From the NCBI GenBank assembly GCA_022750195.1, contig JAKIWE010000001.1:308672-372671 (forward strand): a stretch of DNA of 64,000 nucleotides, in the 5' to 3' direction. This document shows positions 57,063 through 64,000 of this stretch, one piece after another. Position 1 is the stretch's first letter; each line of letters begins with the position of its first letter. The stretch comes from Thermoplasmata archaeon (GTDB lineage Archaea > Thermoplasmatota > Thermoplasmata > Lutacidiplasmatales > UBA184). Both the position numbers and the translations under genes were made by a program. The notes beneath the pieces are model-generated. The model was given only the letters and a program-made list of their open reading frames with translations. It was not told the DNA's origin and did no database searches.

Positions 57063-57164
57063 TCGGGGCGTGAGGAATCCCGCGAGCGTCGGGGTCGTTG
57101 TCGCCTAGGGCGGATGCTGGTCGCGGCCTCGTCTCGCCGGCGTTCGAGGACTCGAAGGGGACTA

Positions 57165-57878
57165 CTAGCCGGCTTCTATCCCCAGCCCTTGGAACGTCTC
57201 CGTGGCCATCGCCCGGCACTGGCATTCGTCCGCGATCGCCCAAAGCTTCGTCCAGGACCGGAGATGCGGGGTCAGGTTTCGAAGGTCGTACTCGTCCTTT
57301 CGGATCTTCCCCTGGACGGTTGCAAGATCCAGGGGTCCGACCGCCGCATGGTCGACCTCCCACCGTCGGTCACGCCACGTCTTGACCTTCATGAGCACGA
57401 GAAGCTCAAGCTCCGGGATCCGAATCTTCACGCGTCCGAGGTCCCACATGGCGTGATGGTTCGCGAGCAGGTGGAACGGAAGAGCACGCGCGGGGTCTTC
57501 TTTGAACGGCGGACTGTCGTCGAGGTGGGCGGCGTCGATCTCGATGCGGACGCTACGGCCCCCGGCGCGAAGGTTCTTCCGGAACCGGCGGTCCCAGCCG
57601 CCGCCCGCCTGCGTGAAGCCGCTCTCGCGATAGTACTCGGTCGAGAACTTCTCGAACAGCGCCCGGTCCGCGAAGACGACGTCGATGTCACGGCTGCCAA
57701 GTCCCCGGTGATAGAAGTACGAGGCCCACCCGCCGATCAGATAGAGGTCGGAGCCGTGCTCCGAGCTCCACCGTACGAGCTCGGAAAGCTCCCGAAAGCT
57801 CTCCTCCGTGACCTCCTTCTCGTAGTCTCCTTCCCAGTCAGGACGAGTGCCCCGCGCTGCTGATGGACCTGAGTTCAT
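57165..57878 (-). CDS. Nucleotidyltransferase of AbiEii/DUF1814-like type (probable toxin)
   Basis: 237 residues from ATG 57878, coupled by ATGA to the upstream gene. Seen: nucleotidyltransferase-fold start YLIGGWASYFYHRGLGSRDI followed by DVVF near residues 38-60, with the DxD metal pair in RDIDVVF; a second acidic strand SVRIEIDAAHLDD near 110; then IRIPELELLVLMKVKTWRDR near 145, the helix typical of AbiEii-like enzymes. Partner order (wHTH gene first, nucleotidyltransferase second) fits a type IV AbiE toxin-antitoxin pair. The open frame upstream of 57878 is out of phase with the partner gene and was ignored. Confidence 0.72.
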   Translation of the reverse strand: MNSGPSAARGTRPDWEGDYEKEVTEESFRELSELVRWSSEHGSDLYLIGGWASYFYHRGLGSRDIDVVFADRALFEKFSTEYYRESGFTQAGGGWDRRFRKNLRAGGRSVRIEIDAAHLDDSPPFKEDPARALPFHLLANHHAMWDLGRVKIRIPELELLVLMKVKTWRDRRWEVDHAAVGPLDLATVQGKIRKDEYDLRNLTPHLRSWTKLWAIADECQCRAMATETFQGLGIEAG

Positions 57879-58510
57879 CCGATCACGGCCCCCCACAGCT
57901 CCTCTAGTACCTCCTTGGCCGCGTAAACCTTCCCGTCGCAGGCCATGTCGAGGACGGTCCGGAACCGGTCGGTGATGCGGAGGTCGGGTCGTTCGGGTGC
58001 TGCGACCTCGTCGCCGTCCAAGGGAAGATCGACTCCGTAGATTGCCAGCGGCAAGAGCCCCCCCTCCTCCGAACGGAAGGTCTCCGCGAGCTCGGCCGGC
58101 CGGGCGTGGTACACCGCGACTCGGTCCGGTCGGAAGAAGCGACTGTAGTAGCCGAGGGCGGTCTCGAGACAGAGTACGCCGGAGGCCGCGCACGCTCGGG
58201 CCGCTACTTCCTCCGGTGTTCCACGAACTCGGATCACGGCCCGCAGGGAATCGGACATCGAGCGCTGGTAAGGAAGGGCTGACGCTACCAGCCCGGCCGC
58301 CCCTCGGATGCGGTACCGCCCGTCCGGCTGACGCTCGGCGTGCCCGTGGGCGATCAGCCAGCGGATTAGCCGGCTGGCTTGAGCAGGACTCGCGTGGCCT
58401 TGTCCGGCGATCTCGGACTGTAGCATCGGGGACGCGGCGGTCGAGAAGACCCGAAGCATCCGGTACGTCGCCGGGGCCAACAGAGAGAAAGGTCGATGTC
58501 GTCGTTCCAT
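57875..58510 (-). CDS. AbiEi-like winged-helix regulator (probable antitoxin)
   Basis: 211 residues from ATG 58510. Seen: N-terminal winged helix (~12-75, SEIAGQGHASPAQASRLIRW then GRYRIRG) and a C-terminal domain with SGVLCLETALGYYSRFFRPD near 112, LAIYGVDLPLDGDEV near 155 and ITDRFRTVLDMACDGKVYAA near 180, resembling AbiEi/DUF6088-type antitoxins that end in a conserved T-x-x-R-T-xx-D helix. Such antitoxins repress their own operon. The promoter carries matching repeats (58511-58522 and 58528-58544). Confidence 0.7.
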   Translation of the reverse strand: MERRHRPFSLLAPATYRMLRVFSTAASPMLQSEIAGQGHASPAQASRLIRWLIAHGHAERQPDGRYRIRGAAGLVASALPYQRSMSDSLRAVIRVRGTPEEVAARACAASGVLCLETALGYYSRFFRPDRVAVYHARPAELAETFRSEEGGLLPLAIYGVDLPLDGDEVAAPERPDLRITDRFRTVLDMACDGKVYAAKEVLEELWGAVIG

Positions 58511-58522
58511 AATTGAGCAATT
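58511..58522. promoter_or_regulatory. Palindrome at the start of the AbiE-like operon
   Basis: AATTG-AG-CAATT: perfect 5-base arms with a 2-base spacer, touching the ATG of the antitoxin gene and covering the predicted transcription start. Likely operator. Confidence 0.5.
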
Positions 58523-58527
58523 CTATC

Positions 58528-58549
58528 ATGTATATGAAATGTATTTAAA
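58528..58549 (-). promoter_or_regulatory. Promoter of the AbiE-like operon with direct repeats
   Basis: TATTTAAA (58542-58549) is a TATA box about 35 bases from the ATG. ATGTAT repeats at 58528 and 58539, eleven bases apart, overlap it. This 40-base stretch is strikingly AT-rich for the window. Confidence 0.5.
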
Positions 58550-58620
58550 CGTATGTGGTCGCTTTGTCGCGCCCGCTGCGGCGATCCGGTGCCAATCGCC
58601 GCGGGTGTCGTGGTTCGTCA

Positions 58621-58628
58621 CTTAAGAG
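58621..58628 (+). promoter_or_regulatory. Promoter box of the archaeal ATPase gene
   Basis: CTTAAGAG centred ~31 bases before GTG 58655. Confidence 0.45.
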
Positions 58629-58637
58629 GGGTAAGTC

Positions 58638-58652
58638 CTTAGGGGACCTAAG
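58638..58652. promoter_or_regulatory. Inverted repeat operator before the archaeal ATPase
   Basis: CTTAGG-GGA-CCTAAG: perfect 6-base arms, 3-base spacer, between the promoter box and the start codon. TAAGTC also repeats directly at 58632 and 58649. Position over the start site suggests a repressor site. Confidence 0.5.
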
Positions 58653-58654
58653 TC

Positions 58655-59737
58655 GTGCCGCTGTTCGACCTCGCCCCGAAGGACCGACCGTCGTCCCTCT
58701 TCGGTCGGGACGCAGAACTCGCTGAGCTAGTCCGGCTGATCGACGCGGGCCGCTGGGTCGTGGTGCTGGGCCCCCGCATGGTCGGCAAGACCAGCCTCAT
58801 CAAGGCCGCCAACCGCAAGATCCGTCGTCCTGCGATCTACGTGAACCTGTGGGGAGCGCGGGGGACCGGGGGGTTCGTGCAGGCGTTCCTACATGGGCTC
58901 AACTCGAGCGGGTCGCTGTTCACGAAGCTCCGAGGAGCCATCCGGCGTCTGGACGGGCTTTCGGTCGGGACGCGGGGCGTCTCTGTGAGCGCCCCGCGCC
59001 GGCCGCTCCGGACGGTATGGGACCTCCTCGACGTCATTGGCCAAGAGGCCGGGCGCAGCGTGATCGAGTTCGACGAGATCCAGGAGGTCGCGGCGGCCTC
59101 GGGCTCGATCCTTCGGATGTTGGCGAACGTCTTCAACAGCCACCCGGGCGTGGAGTTTGTCTTCACCGGCTCCCGCTTTGGCGTCGTCCGTGCGCTCCTC
59201 GATCCCTCCGACGATTCCCCGCTGTTCGGCCGACCGCCCGCGACGTTGCATTTGACCCCGTTCGATCCGACGACGGCGGTCCGATTCCTGCAGAGCGGAT
59301 TGCGGGAATCGAAGCTCCGCGTGGACCCCGGCGAGCTCGAGCGGGTCGTCGGTCGGTCCCTCGACGGCCTGCCCGGCTGGTTGACCCTGTTCGGCAACCA
59401 GCTGACGGTCGGCCGACGGTCAGTAGAGGAGGCTGAGCGGAGCACGGTGCGGGAAGGGCGCAAGGTGGTCCGGAGCGAACTGGCACATTTCCTCGAGGGG
59501 CGCCACGCCCCCACCTACTGGCCGGCCCTCCGCATCCTCGCCGGCGGCGCTTCGTGGGGGGAACTGCGCACGGGACTGACAGTCCGTCGCGGAACCCCGG
59601 TGAACGACAACACCGTCGGGACGCTGCTGCGTACGTTGACCCAGGCGGAAATTATCAAGCAGGACAATGGACGCTATTGGATCCCGGACCCGATGGTACG
59701 AGGGTTCGTGACCAACACGCCGAGGCCGCCGGTGTAG
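58655..59737 (+). CDS. Archaeal STAND-like ATPase (ATPase_2 family)
   Basis: 360 residues from GTG 58655. Seen: FGRDAELAELVRLIDAGRW leading to Walker A VLGPRMVGKTSLIK near residue 40, Walker B RSVIEFDEIQEVA near 137, sensor region FVFTGSRFGVVRALLD near 167, PLFGRPPATLHLTPFDPTTA, and a C-terminal winged helix (~285-355, WPALRILAGGASWGELR; YWIPDPMVRGF). This is the ATPase family expanded in archaea, often next to toxin-like or mobile genes. The C-terminal nuclease-like DUF234 of some members is missing. Divergent from the AbiE-like pair. Confidence 0.83.
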   Translation: MPLFDLAPKDRPSSLFGRDAELAELVRLIDAGRWVVVLGPRMVGKTSLIKAANRKIRRPAIYVNLWGARGTGGFVQAFLHGLNSSGSLFTKLRGAIRRLDGLSVGTRGVSVSAPRRPLRTVWDLLDVIGQEAGRSVIEFDEIQEVAAASGSILRMLANVFNSHPGVEFVFTGSRFGVVRALLDPSDDSPLFGRPPATLHLTPFDPTTAVRFLQSGLRESKLRVDPGELERVVGRSLDGLPGWLTLFGNQLTVGRRSVEEAERSTVREGRKVVRSELAHFLEGRHAPTYWPALRILAGGASWGELRTGLTVRRGTPVNDNTVGTLLRTLTQAEIIKQDNGRYWIPDPMVRGFVTNTPRPPV

Positions 59738-59826
59738 AGGGGGGTGCCAATGGGGCCTGGAAGAAGTTCCGGGAAAGCTGGACGCCCACTCTCGCCTGTG
59801 GCGAGCCGTGCGACGAGACCGGGGGC

Positions 59827-60222
59827 TCAGAACCGTCGTCCGAAGCGGCGTCGGAAGGAGTGGGCGCCCACGGCGAGCCCCTCCACAAAGAGTAGCACGC
59901 CCGCCAGCATCGTAAGGGCTGCCCCGACGACGACGAGCAGATTCAACGCGATCAGCACCCAGACGATCGCCCCAACGCCGATGAGCACGGCACCGGAGAG
60001 CGCGAGGCGACCTCCCCATCGAAACAGGTGGGGGCGGGAAACCGAAACGGCGACGATTCCGAGCACAACAGCCAGCAAGGCTGCGGCCGCGGGTGCGTCG
60101 TCCGTGAGGAGGGAGGAGCCCGCGCCTCGCGCCAGGTCGACCAGGAGGGCGAGCGCACCACCGAGCGCGATCAACACCCCGCCGACGAGGCCCACGAGAT
60201 GGGTCAAGCCACGACCGAACAT
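59827..60222 (-). CDS. Four-helix small membrane protein
   Basis: 131 residues. Seen: four hydrophobic helices (LVGLVGGVLIALGGALALLV; AALLAVVLGIVAVSV; LALSGAVLIGVGAIVWVLIA; LLVVVGAALTMLAGVLLFVE) and a basic C-terminus (RRRFGRRF). Not recognised; no conserved polar residues inside the helices. A GTTTTTGAA-type AT stretch (60253-60262) lies ~35 bases upstream. Confidence 0.6.
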   Translation of the reverse strand: MFGRGLTHLVGLVGGVLIALGGALALLVDLARGAGSSLLTDDAPAAAALLAVVLGIVAVSVSRPHLFRWGGRLALSGAVLIGVGAIVWVLIALNLLVVVGAALTMLAGVLLFVEGLAVGAHSFRRRFGRRF

Positions 60223-60251
60223 CGTCGTCCCCGTCCGGATTGGGCGGCGAG

Positions 60252-60267
60252 GGGTTCAAAAACCCCG
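60252..60267. other. Hairpin between membrane protein and phosphoesterase genes
   Basis: GGGGTTCAAAAACCCC forms a short hairpin in the 56-base gap, 12 bases past the phosphoesterase stop on the minus strand; it may be that gene's terminator or part of the promoter of the membrane protein. Confidence 0.3.
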
Positions 60268-60278
60268 CCGGTCGTACG

Positions 60279-62183
60279 CTACCTAGCGGTTACCGTCGGC
60301 GCTCGCTCCGACGGCACCGGTTCCCGCCGATGAGCCCCGTCGATCCAACGGGCGGCCGGCGCCGACAAGCCGAGGATGACCGAGAGCTGCCCTACCCGCG
60401 ACTGAAGCAACGCCGAGCCGAACGGGGCCATCGTCGTACCGTGGACCGACACCGCCGCCGACTGGTTTGCTCCGGTCTCCGACTGGATCGAGAACCAGTA
60501 GACCGTGCCGCTGGGGAGGCCGCTCACAGTGAACGAGGTCAGCGCCTGGTCGACCCGGACCGTCGTGCTGTTCGTGGTGTTGCCGCCCGGATGGTAGATG
60601 ATCTTGTACCACGCCGGTGCCGTGCCCCCCGTGGGAGAGTTCCAGCTCAGGGTCGCCGAACCCACGCCGACCGAGAGTCGGACGTTCGTCGGCGCCGGAG
60701 GCGCGGGGAGCGGCTGGAGCGAGACCGGATACGAGGACCAGGTCCCCGTTCCCACCTGCAAGGGAGCCCGAGGAGAGGCGTTGAAGTCAAAGTACTCCAG
60801 CGGCAACGGAGCCGCCGAATCGTTCTGGGTCAGGTTCTTGAAGCCGAACCTCCACTCCACGAACCGGAGCAGCGACTCGAAGTAGCCGAAGTGGGAGCTC
60901 AGGTACCCCTGCGGGGTGTACGGGCTCACCACCAGGATCGGGGAACGGAAGCTGAGCCCGAACGGGGGAAAGTTACTCGTTTGCGGCGGGGCGACGTGGT
61001 CGTAGAAGCCGCCGTAGTCGTCCCAGACCACGAACAGCGCGGTGGAGTTCCACTCCGAGGACGACTCGATCGCGTTCGTGACGTTCATGACGAACCGGAG
61101 GCCCGGGGTGACGTTGTTCGGAGGATGCTCGGAATCCGCCGCGGAGGGGATGATCCACGACACGTTCGGCAGCTTGCCGGTGGAGGCGTCCTTGAAGAAG
61201 GCACTTCGGTCGACGAAGTGCGAGCTGAACTTCGTCTGGTACGATTCCGCCTTGCCGGCGAGCGCGTTCCAGTAGGCGAAGGCGCCGCCCCCGCCGGCAT
61301 GGTCGTTGATGGCCGCGTGGTAGGTCGCCTTGAGCGGGGCGTCGAAATAGTCCCACGAGACGGAGGAGTTCACGAGCAGGTCGTCGATGGCGGTCGTGGC
61401 GTTCGATTGATTCAGGTACTGCTCCTGCGGCCCGCTGAGGGTCTTCGTTCCGGGGGACTTGAGCAGGTTGTCCTCGCTCGCGGGCGGCGCGGCCCCGGCG
61501 AGCAGGTGCCAGTGGTTCGGTAGCGAGTAGGAGAGCGTGCTCGCGAAGAAGTTGTCCCCGAGCCCGTACTGCTCTGCGAGGTCCCAGTACTGCGGGATCA
61601 GCTGGCCGGTGTAGTACCCGAAGGTGTGGGGGTCGAAGTGTTCGGCGGCGTAGAACCCGTCCATGTGGCCGTTGTCGTACGCCTTCACCCCGGAGATCCA
61701 GTTGTGTTGCATGTCTCCGGTCATCGGGGTGTCGTTCGCGAACGCGTAGGGCTTGATGCACCCGTTCTTCGGATGGGCGGGGTCCTTCGGGATGCAGGTT
61801 CCCGGCGGCAATCCGTTGGGGACGTAGGCGCAGGTCGTGCTGGTCGTCGTGCAGTAGGTTCCGAAGTAGTTGTCGAACACGTGGTTCTCCATCATCACGA
61901 TGACGACGTGGCTGATCGGGACGGTCGACGGGTTCGGAACGAGGCCCTCGTAGACGAAGTGCGAGCCGGGGGCGAGCCCCCGAGGAGTTGCGGTCAGGCC
62001 GGTCGCCATCGCCGGCTGCATCAGGGCCGGGGGTACGAAGACGAGCGCGGCGGCGACCGCGGCGATCGCTAGCACGATCGATGCCCGGGGTCGAGGGCTG
62101 CCCCAGCGCCGACCGAGGTCGGGGGGCGCCGGGGAGTACGACCCGAGGGCCGACGCAGAGATCGATCCGGACGGCTCGTCCAC
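60279..62183 (-). CDS. Membrane-anchored phosphoesterase (phospholipase C/acid phosphatase family) with FN3 domain
   Basis: 634 residues from GTG 62183. Order: cytoplasmic N-terminus, anchor helix (~35-56, IVLAIAAVAAALVFVPPALM), phosphoesterase domain (~85-490) and a fibronectin type III domain (~495-590, TNVRLSVGVGSATLSWNSPT). Seen: HVVIVMMENHVFDNYFGTY near 92 with the metal-binding Glu-Asn, SLPNHWHLLAG near 220, and VVWDDYGGFYDHVAPPQ near 392, all hallmarks of PF04185. The domain hydrolyses phosphate esters or phospholipids outside the cell. Two Cys-rich loops (CTTTSTTC, GTCIPKDPAHPKNGC) may form disulfides. CCTACTTAG (62215-62223) is the likely promoter box. Confidence 0.88.
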   Translation of the reverse strand: MDEPSGSISASALGSYSPAPPDLGRRWGSPRPRASIVLAIAAVAAALVFVPPALMQPAMATGLTATPRGLAPGSHFVYEGLVPNPSTVPISHVVIVMMENHVFDNYFGTYCTTTSTTCAYVPNGLPPGTCIPKDPAHPKNGCIKPYAFANDTPMTGDMQHNWISGVKAYDNGHMDGFYAAEHFDPHTFGYYTGQLIPQYWDLAEQYGLGDNFFASTLSYSLPNHWHLLAGAAPPASEDNLLKSPGTKTLSGPQEQYLNQSNATTAIDDLLVNSSVSWDYFDAPLKATYHAAINDHAGGGGAFAYWNALAGKAESYQTKFSSHFVDRSAFFKDASTGKLPNVSWIIPSAADSEHPPNNVTPGLRFVMNVTNAIESSSEWNSTALFVVWDDYGGFYDHVAPPQTSNFPPFGLSFRSPILVVSPYTPQGYLSSHFGYFESLLRFVEWRFGFKNLTQNDSAAPLPLEYFDFNASPRAPLQVGTGTWSSYPVSLQPLPAPPAPTNVRLSVGVGSATLSWNSPTGGTAPAWYKIIYHPGGNTTNSTTVRVDQALTSFTVSGLPSGTVYWFSIQSETGANQSAAVSVHGTTMAPFGSALLQSRVGQLSVILGLSAPAARWIDGAHRREPVPSERAPTVTAR

Positions 62184-62331
62184 TAGTTCAACTCCGGGCG
62201 ACCGAGTCCGGTATCCTACTTAGTTCTTCGGGTCGAAGGGATGCGCACCGGTACGCATACCCGCGCCTTCGACGGCGACGGGCGCTGACGGCGGACCCTG
62301 GGCTCCGAACGCGTTCCTGGGTCGCGGACGG

Positions 62332-64000
62332 TCAAGCGGTGACGGATGGAAACTTCGACCGGAGCGACTCGACGATCGCGGGGTCCAGGAGCGAAGGGTT
62401 GACCGGAACGAAGACCCGGGCGTGGTGCTCGCGGGCGAGAGCGTCGAGCTCGGCGAGATACACCTCGAGCTTCTCCGCCCCATGGAGACGGACGAGGTAC
62501 TCCAGGCTTTCGAGGTAGACGGCGGTCACGCCTTGGTCCCGGACCGCGAGCCGAAGCCGCTCCTCGATGGGAACGAGCTCGCCCGGACGCATGGCGTTGT
62601 CCCGGCCGGCGTTCGAGAGCCACACGACCTCGACATTCCGTGGACCGAGCAGCGCCCGAAGTCGGAAGGGAAACTCGCGACTGAGGCAGATCCCCTTGTG
62701 ACCGGCCGCGGTCGTGTCCAGGAAGCGGTTCCAAACAGGGTCTGTGGAGGCGGCCTCGTAGATCGCGACCCCCGACGGCTCCTCCACCGGCGGGGGCGCC
62801 TCCTCGGGGGGCGGGACGTTGACGAACTTCGGAAGCGCGAACCCCGACGGCTGCGGCACGGGCCGGGCCGGGACGGTGACGAACCGAGGGGGGGAAATGG
62901 TCGAGCCGGGAGCAGCCGGCGGCGCGAGGTCGCGCATCAGGACATGGCTAGGGGGCGTCGGGAGGGGTCTGGGGACGTCGACCGGCGGGGGAAGGGGCGC
63001 TGGGCGAGCCGTTTCGAACGACGGAGGCGGAACCGGACTGCTCCCCGACGGAGAGGGAGCTTCGAAGATCGAGGGCGGTGGCTCCGCCGGTAGGCGAAGC
63101 TCAAGGGCCGCCGAGGCCCGAACGGCCTCGAGCGCCCGCAGCTGCTCCGCCGCCGCCTCCGAGGTCGGGGGATTCACCCCGACCCGCTGGACGACCTCGA
63201 GGGCCACCCTCGGTCCGAACCCTGGGATCTCGGCAAGGGTCGTCCACGGTACGTGCGTAAAATCCTCGTAGGTGCGAAGACCGGCGTCCCAGGCGTTCCG
63301 GATCTTCCCCGGGCCCACGAGAGGTCGACCCAGTTCGGCGTCGAGCCGCTCGACGATCTCGCGGACCGACCGTTGGCGTTCGACTTCGGCGTCCTGGAGA
63401 AGAGGCTCGTCCTCCTCGAGGCTCCGGTCGTCGGACGGGAGCGCGATCCGTCGCACGGCGGCCTGAGGAATCCGGGCCTTCCGCGTGCGTCGACGGCCGG
63501 CGACGCCGGGAAGCACGAACCGCCATCGCTCTCCCTTGCCGGTGCGTCCGAAGGCGTCCGAGCCCTCGGGCCATTTCTCCTCGGGAAGGAGGAGGCGGAC
63601 CCGACCGACGCCTAAGTACCGGGCGATGACCGGACCCTGCCGGTCGACCTCGTCGGCGAGTCCCGGGGGGAGGGCAAAGACCACCTCGTTCGCCGCCGAG
63701 GCGGCCCTCCGCAGCTGCCGGCGGACCGCCCGCAGCAGGTGGAAGCCGTCGAGCGACAGGGACGGGGTGCGACGGCTCCCCGCGGAGGCGAGTTCGGGTG
63801 GAAGCTGGAGGAAGATCTCACCGTACGGCCACGGGACGGGTACGAACCCCTCAGGCAGCGTCTCGATCACCTCGACCATCGACGGCAGGATCTGGACCGA
63901 GTGACCACCCAGGATGAACGAGAGCGATTGCGTGCGAAGGCCGTCGCGGACCCGCCGGCCCGGCAGCTCCCGGAGCAATCGAACGATGCGCGGGACGAGG
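62332..64000 (-). CDS. DUF835 protein with helix-hairpin-helix, 5' end cut by window edge
   Basis: The frame is open to base 64000 (first visible residues LVPRIVRLLRELPGRRVRDG), so the N-terminus lies outside; 556 residues are visible. Order: an unknown alpha/beta domain (~1-190), a helix-hairpin-helix segment (~230-275, FTHVPWTTLAEIPGFGPRVA then LEVVQRVGVN), a long Pro-rich linker (~295-400), and a C-terminal DUF835 domain (~410-548: GICLSREFPFRLRALLG, VVWLSNAGRDNAMRPGEL, AVYLESLEYLVRLHGAEKLE). DUF835 is usually found in archaeal signalling proteins, often beside KaiC-like ATPases. HhH suggests DNA contact. Combination unfamiliar to me. Confidence 0.72.
   Translation of the reverse strand, partial: LVPRIVRLLRELPGRRVRDGLRTQSLSFILGGHSVQILPSMVEVIETLPEGFVPVPWPYGEIFLQLPPELASAGSRRTPSLSLDGFHLLRAVRRQLRRAASAANEVVFALPPGLADEVDRQGPVIARYLGVGRVRLLLPEEKWPEGSDAFGRTGKGERWRFVLPGVAGRRRTRKARIPQAAVRRIALPSDDRSLEEDEPLLQDAEVERQRSVREIVERLDAELGRPLVGPGKIRNAWDAGLRTYEDFTHVPWTTLAEIPGFGPRVALEVVQRVGVNPPTSEAAAEQLRALEAVRASAALELRLPAEPPPSIFEAPSPSGSSPVPPPSFETARPAPLPPPVDVPRPLPTPPSHVLMRDLAPPAAPGSTISPPRFVTVPARPVPQPSGFALPKFVNVPPPEEAPPPVEEPSGVAIYEAASTDPVWNRFLDTTAAGHKGICLSREFPFRLRALLGPRNVEVVWLSNAGRDNAMRPGELVPIEERLRLAVRDQGVTAVYLESLEYLVRLHGAEKLEVYLAELDALAREHHARVFVPVNPSLLDPAIVESLRSKFPSVTA

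Noticed and set aside
57879-58529. Extension of the nucleotidyltransferase frame to 454 residues
   Set aside because: The extra part is out of frame with the AbiEi-like gene; ATG 57878 gives a clean ATGA coupling.
60252-60267. GGGGTTCAAAAACCCC as a tRNA T arm
   Set aside because: No acceptor, D or anticodon stems could be built around it; it is a simple intergenic hairpin.

Overview
The window is a high-GC archaeal chromosome segment. Archaeal and eukaryotic-type information genes place it: ribosomal proteins eL15, eL20, eL42, eS27, uL1, uL10 and P1, both prefoldin subunits, aIF2-alpha, Nop10, Nop5 and fibrillarin, a GINS subunit, a KEOPS Pcc1 subunit, aTrm56, a PAC2 proteasome chaperone, a Drg GTPase, mevalonate kinase and an isoprenyl diphosphate synthase. 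Together with large secreted PKD, kelch and YVTN propeller proteins anchored by one C-terminal helix, this suggests a member of Thermoplasmatota. That placement is inference from gene content, not phylogeny. No rRNA, tRNA, CRISPR array or insertion sequence was recognised.

Layout. 0-6 kb: site-2 protease (cut by the window edge), a cobalamin-binding protein and a TPR protein, divergent from a prenyl synthase; then purB-pcc1-pfdB on the minus strand. 6-13.2 kb: carbamate kinase, an asparagine-synthase-like PP-loop protein, a HAD phosphatase, DUF92 and queC (archaeosine pathway), mscL with a zinc ribbon, argS, and a ThiI relative whose PP-loop is destroyed. 14-17.5 kb: eL20-pfdA-ftsY-SPOUT methyltransferase-unknown-eL15. 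17.5-25.3 kb: a Toprim protein, GINS, a MidA-like methyltransferase, a PAC2 chaperone, an operon of three KaiC-like proteins (only one with an intact Walker A) and a HerA-type ATPase. 25.4-31.6 kb: Drg, fibrillarin/Nop5, purF, and the uL1-uL10-P1 operon. 31.7-36.8 kb: an MFS transporter, then eL42-eS27-aIF2-alpha-nop10-HTH-trm56-mevalonate kinase.

From about 37 kb the segment is more accessory: a 1580-residue solute-binding/PKD fusion, YchF, cobalamin adenosyltransferase, a ribbon-helix-helix regulator with a palindromic operator, a GNAT gene broken by one TAG, two tandem M29-like proteins that have lost metal ligands, kelch and YVTN surface proteins, a squalene-cyclase-like toroid, an ABC exporter pair, an AbiE-like toxin-antitoxin pair divergent from an archaeal ATPase, a secreted phosphoesterase, and a DUF835 protein cut by the right edge.

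Against the GC-rich background AT-rich promoter boxes stand out. Box centres repeatedly lie about 26 bases before the start codon (purB, eL15, eL42, the RHH gene, both M29-like genes, the ABC ATPase), so leaderless transcripts are probably common. Within operons ATGA or GTGA stop-start overlaps are frequent and imply translational coupling.
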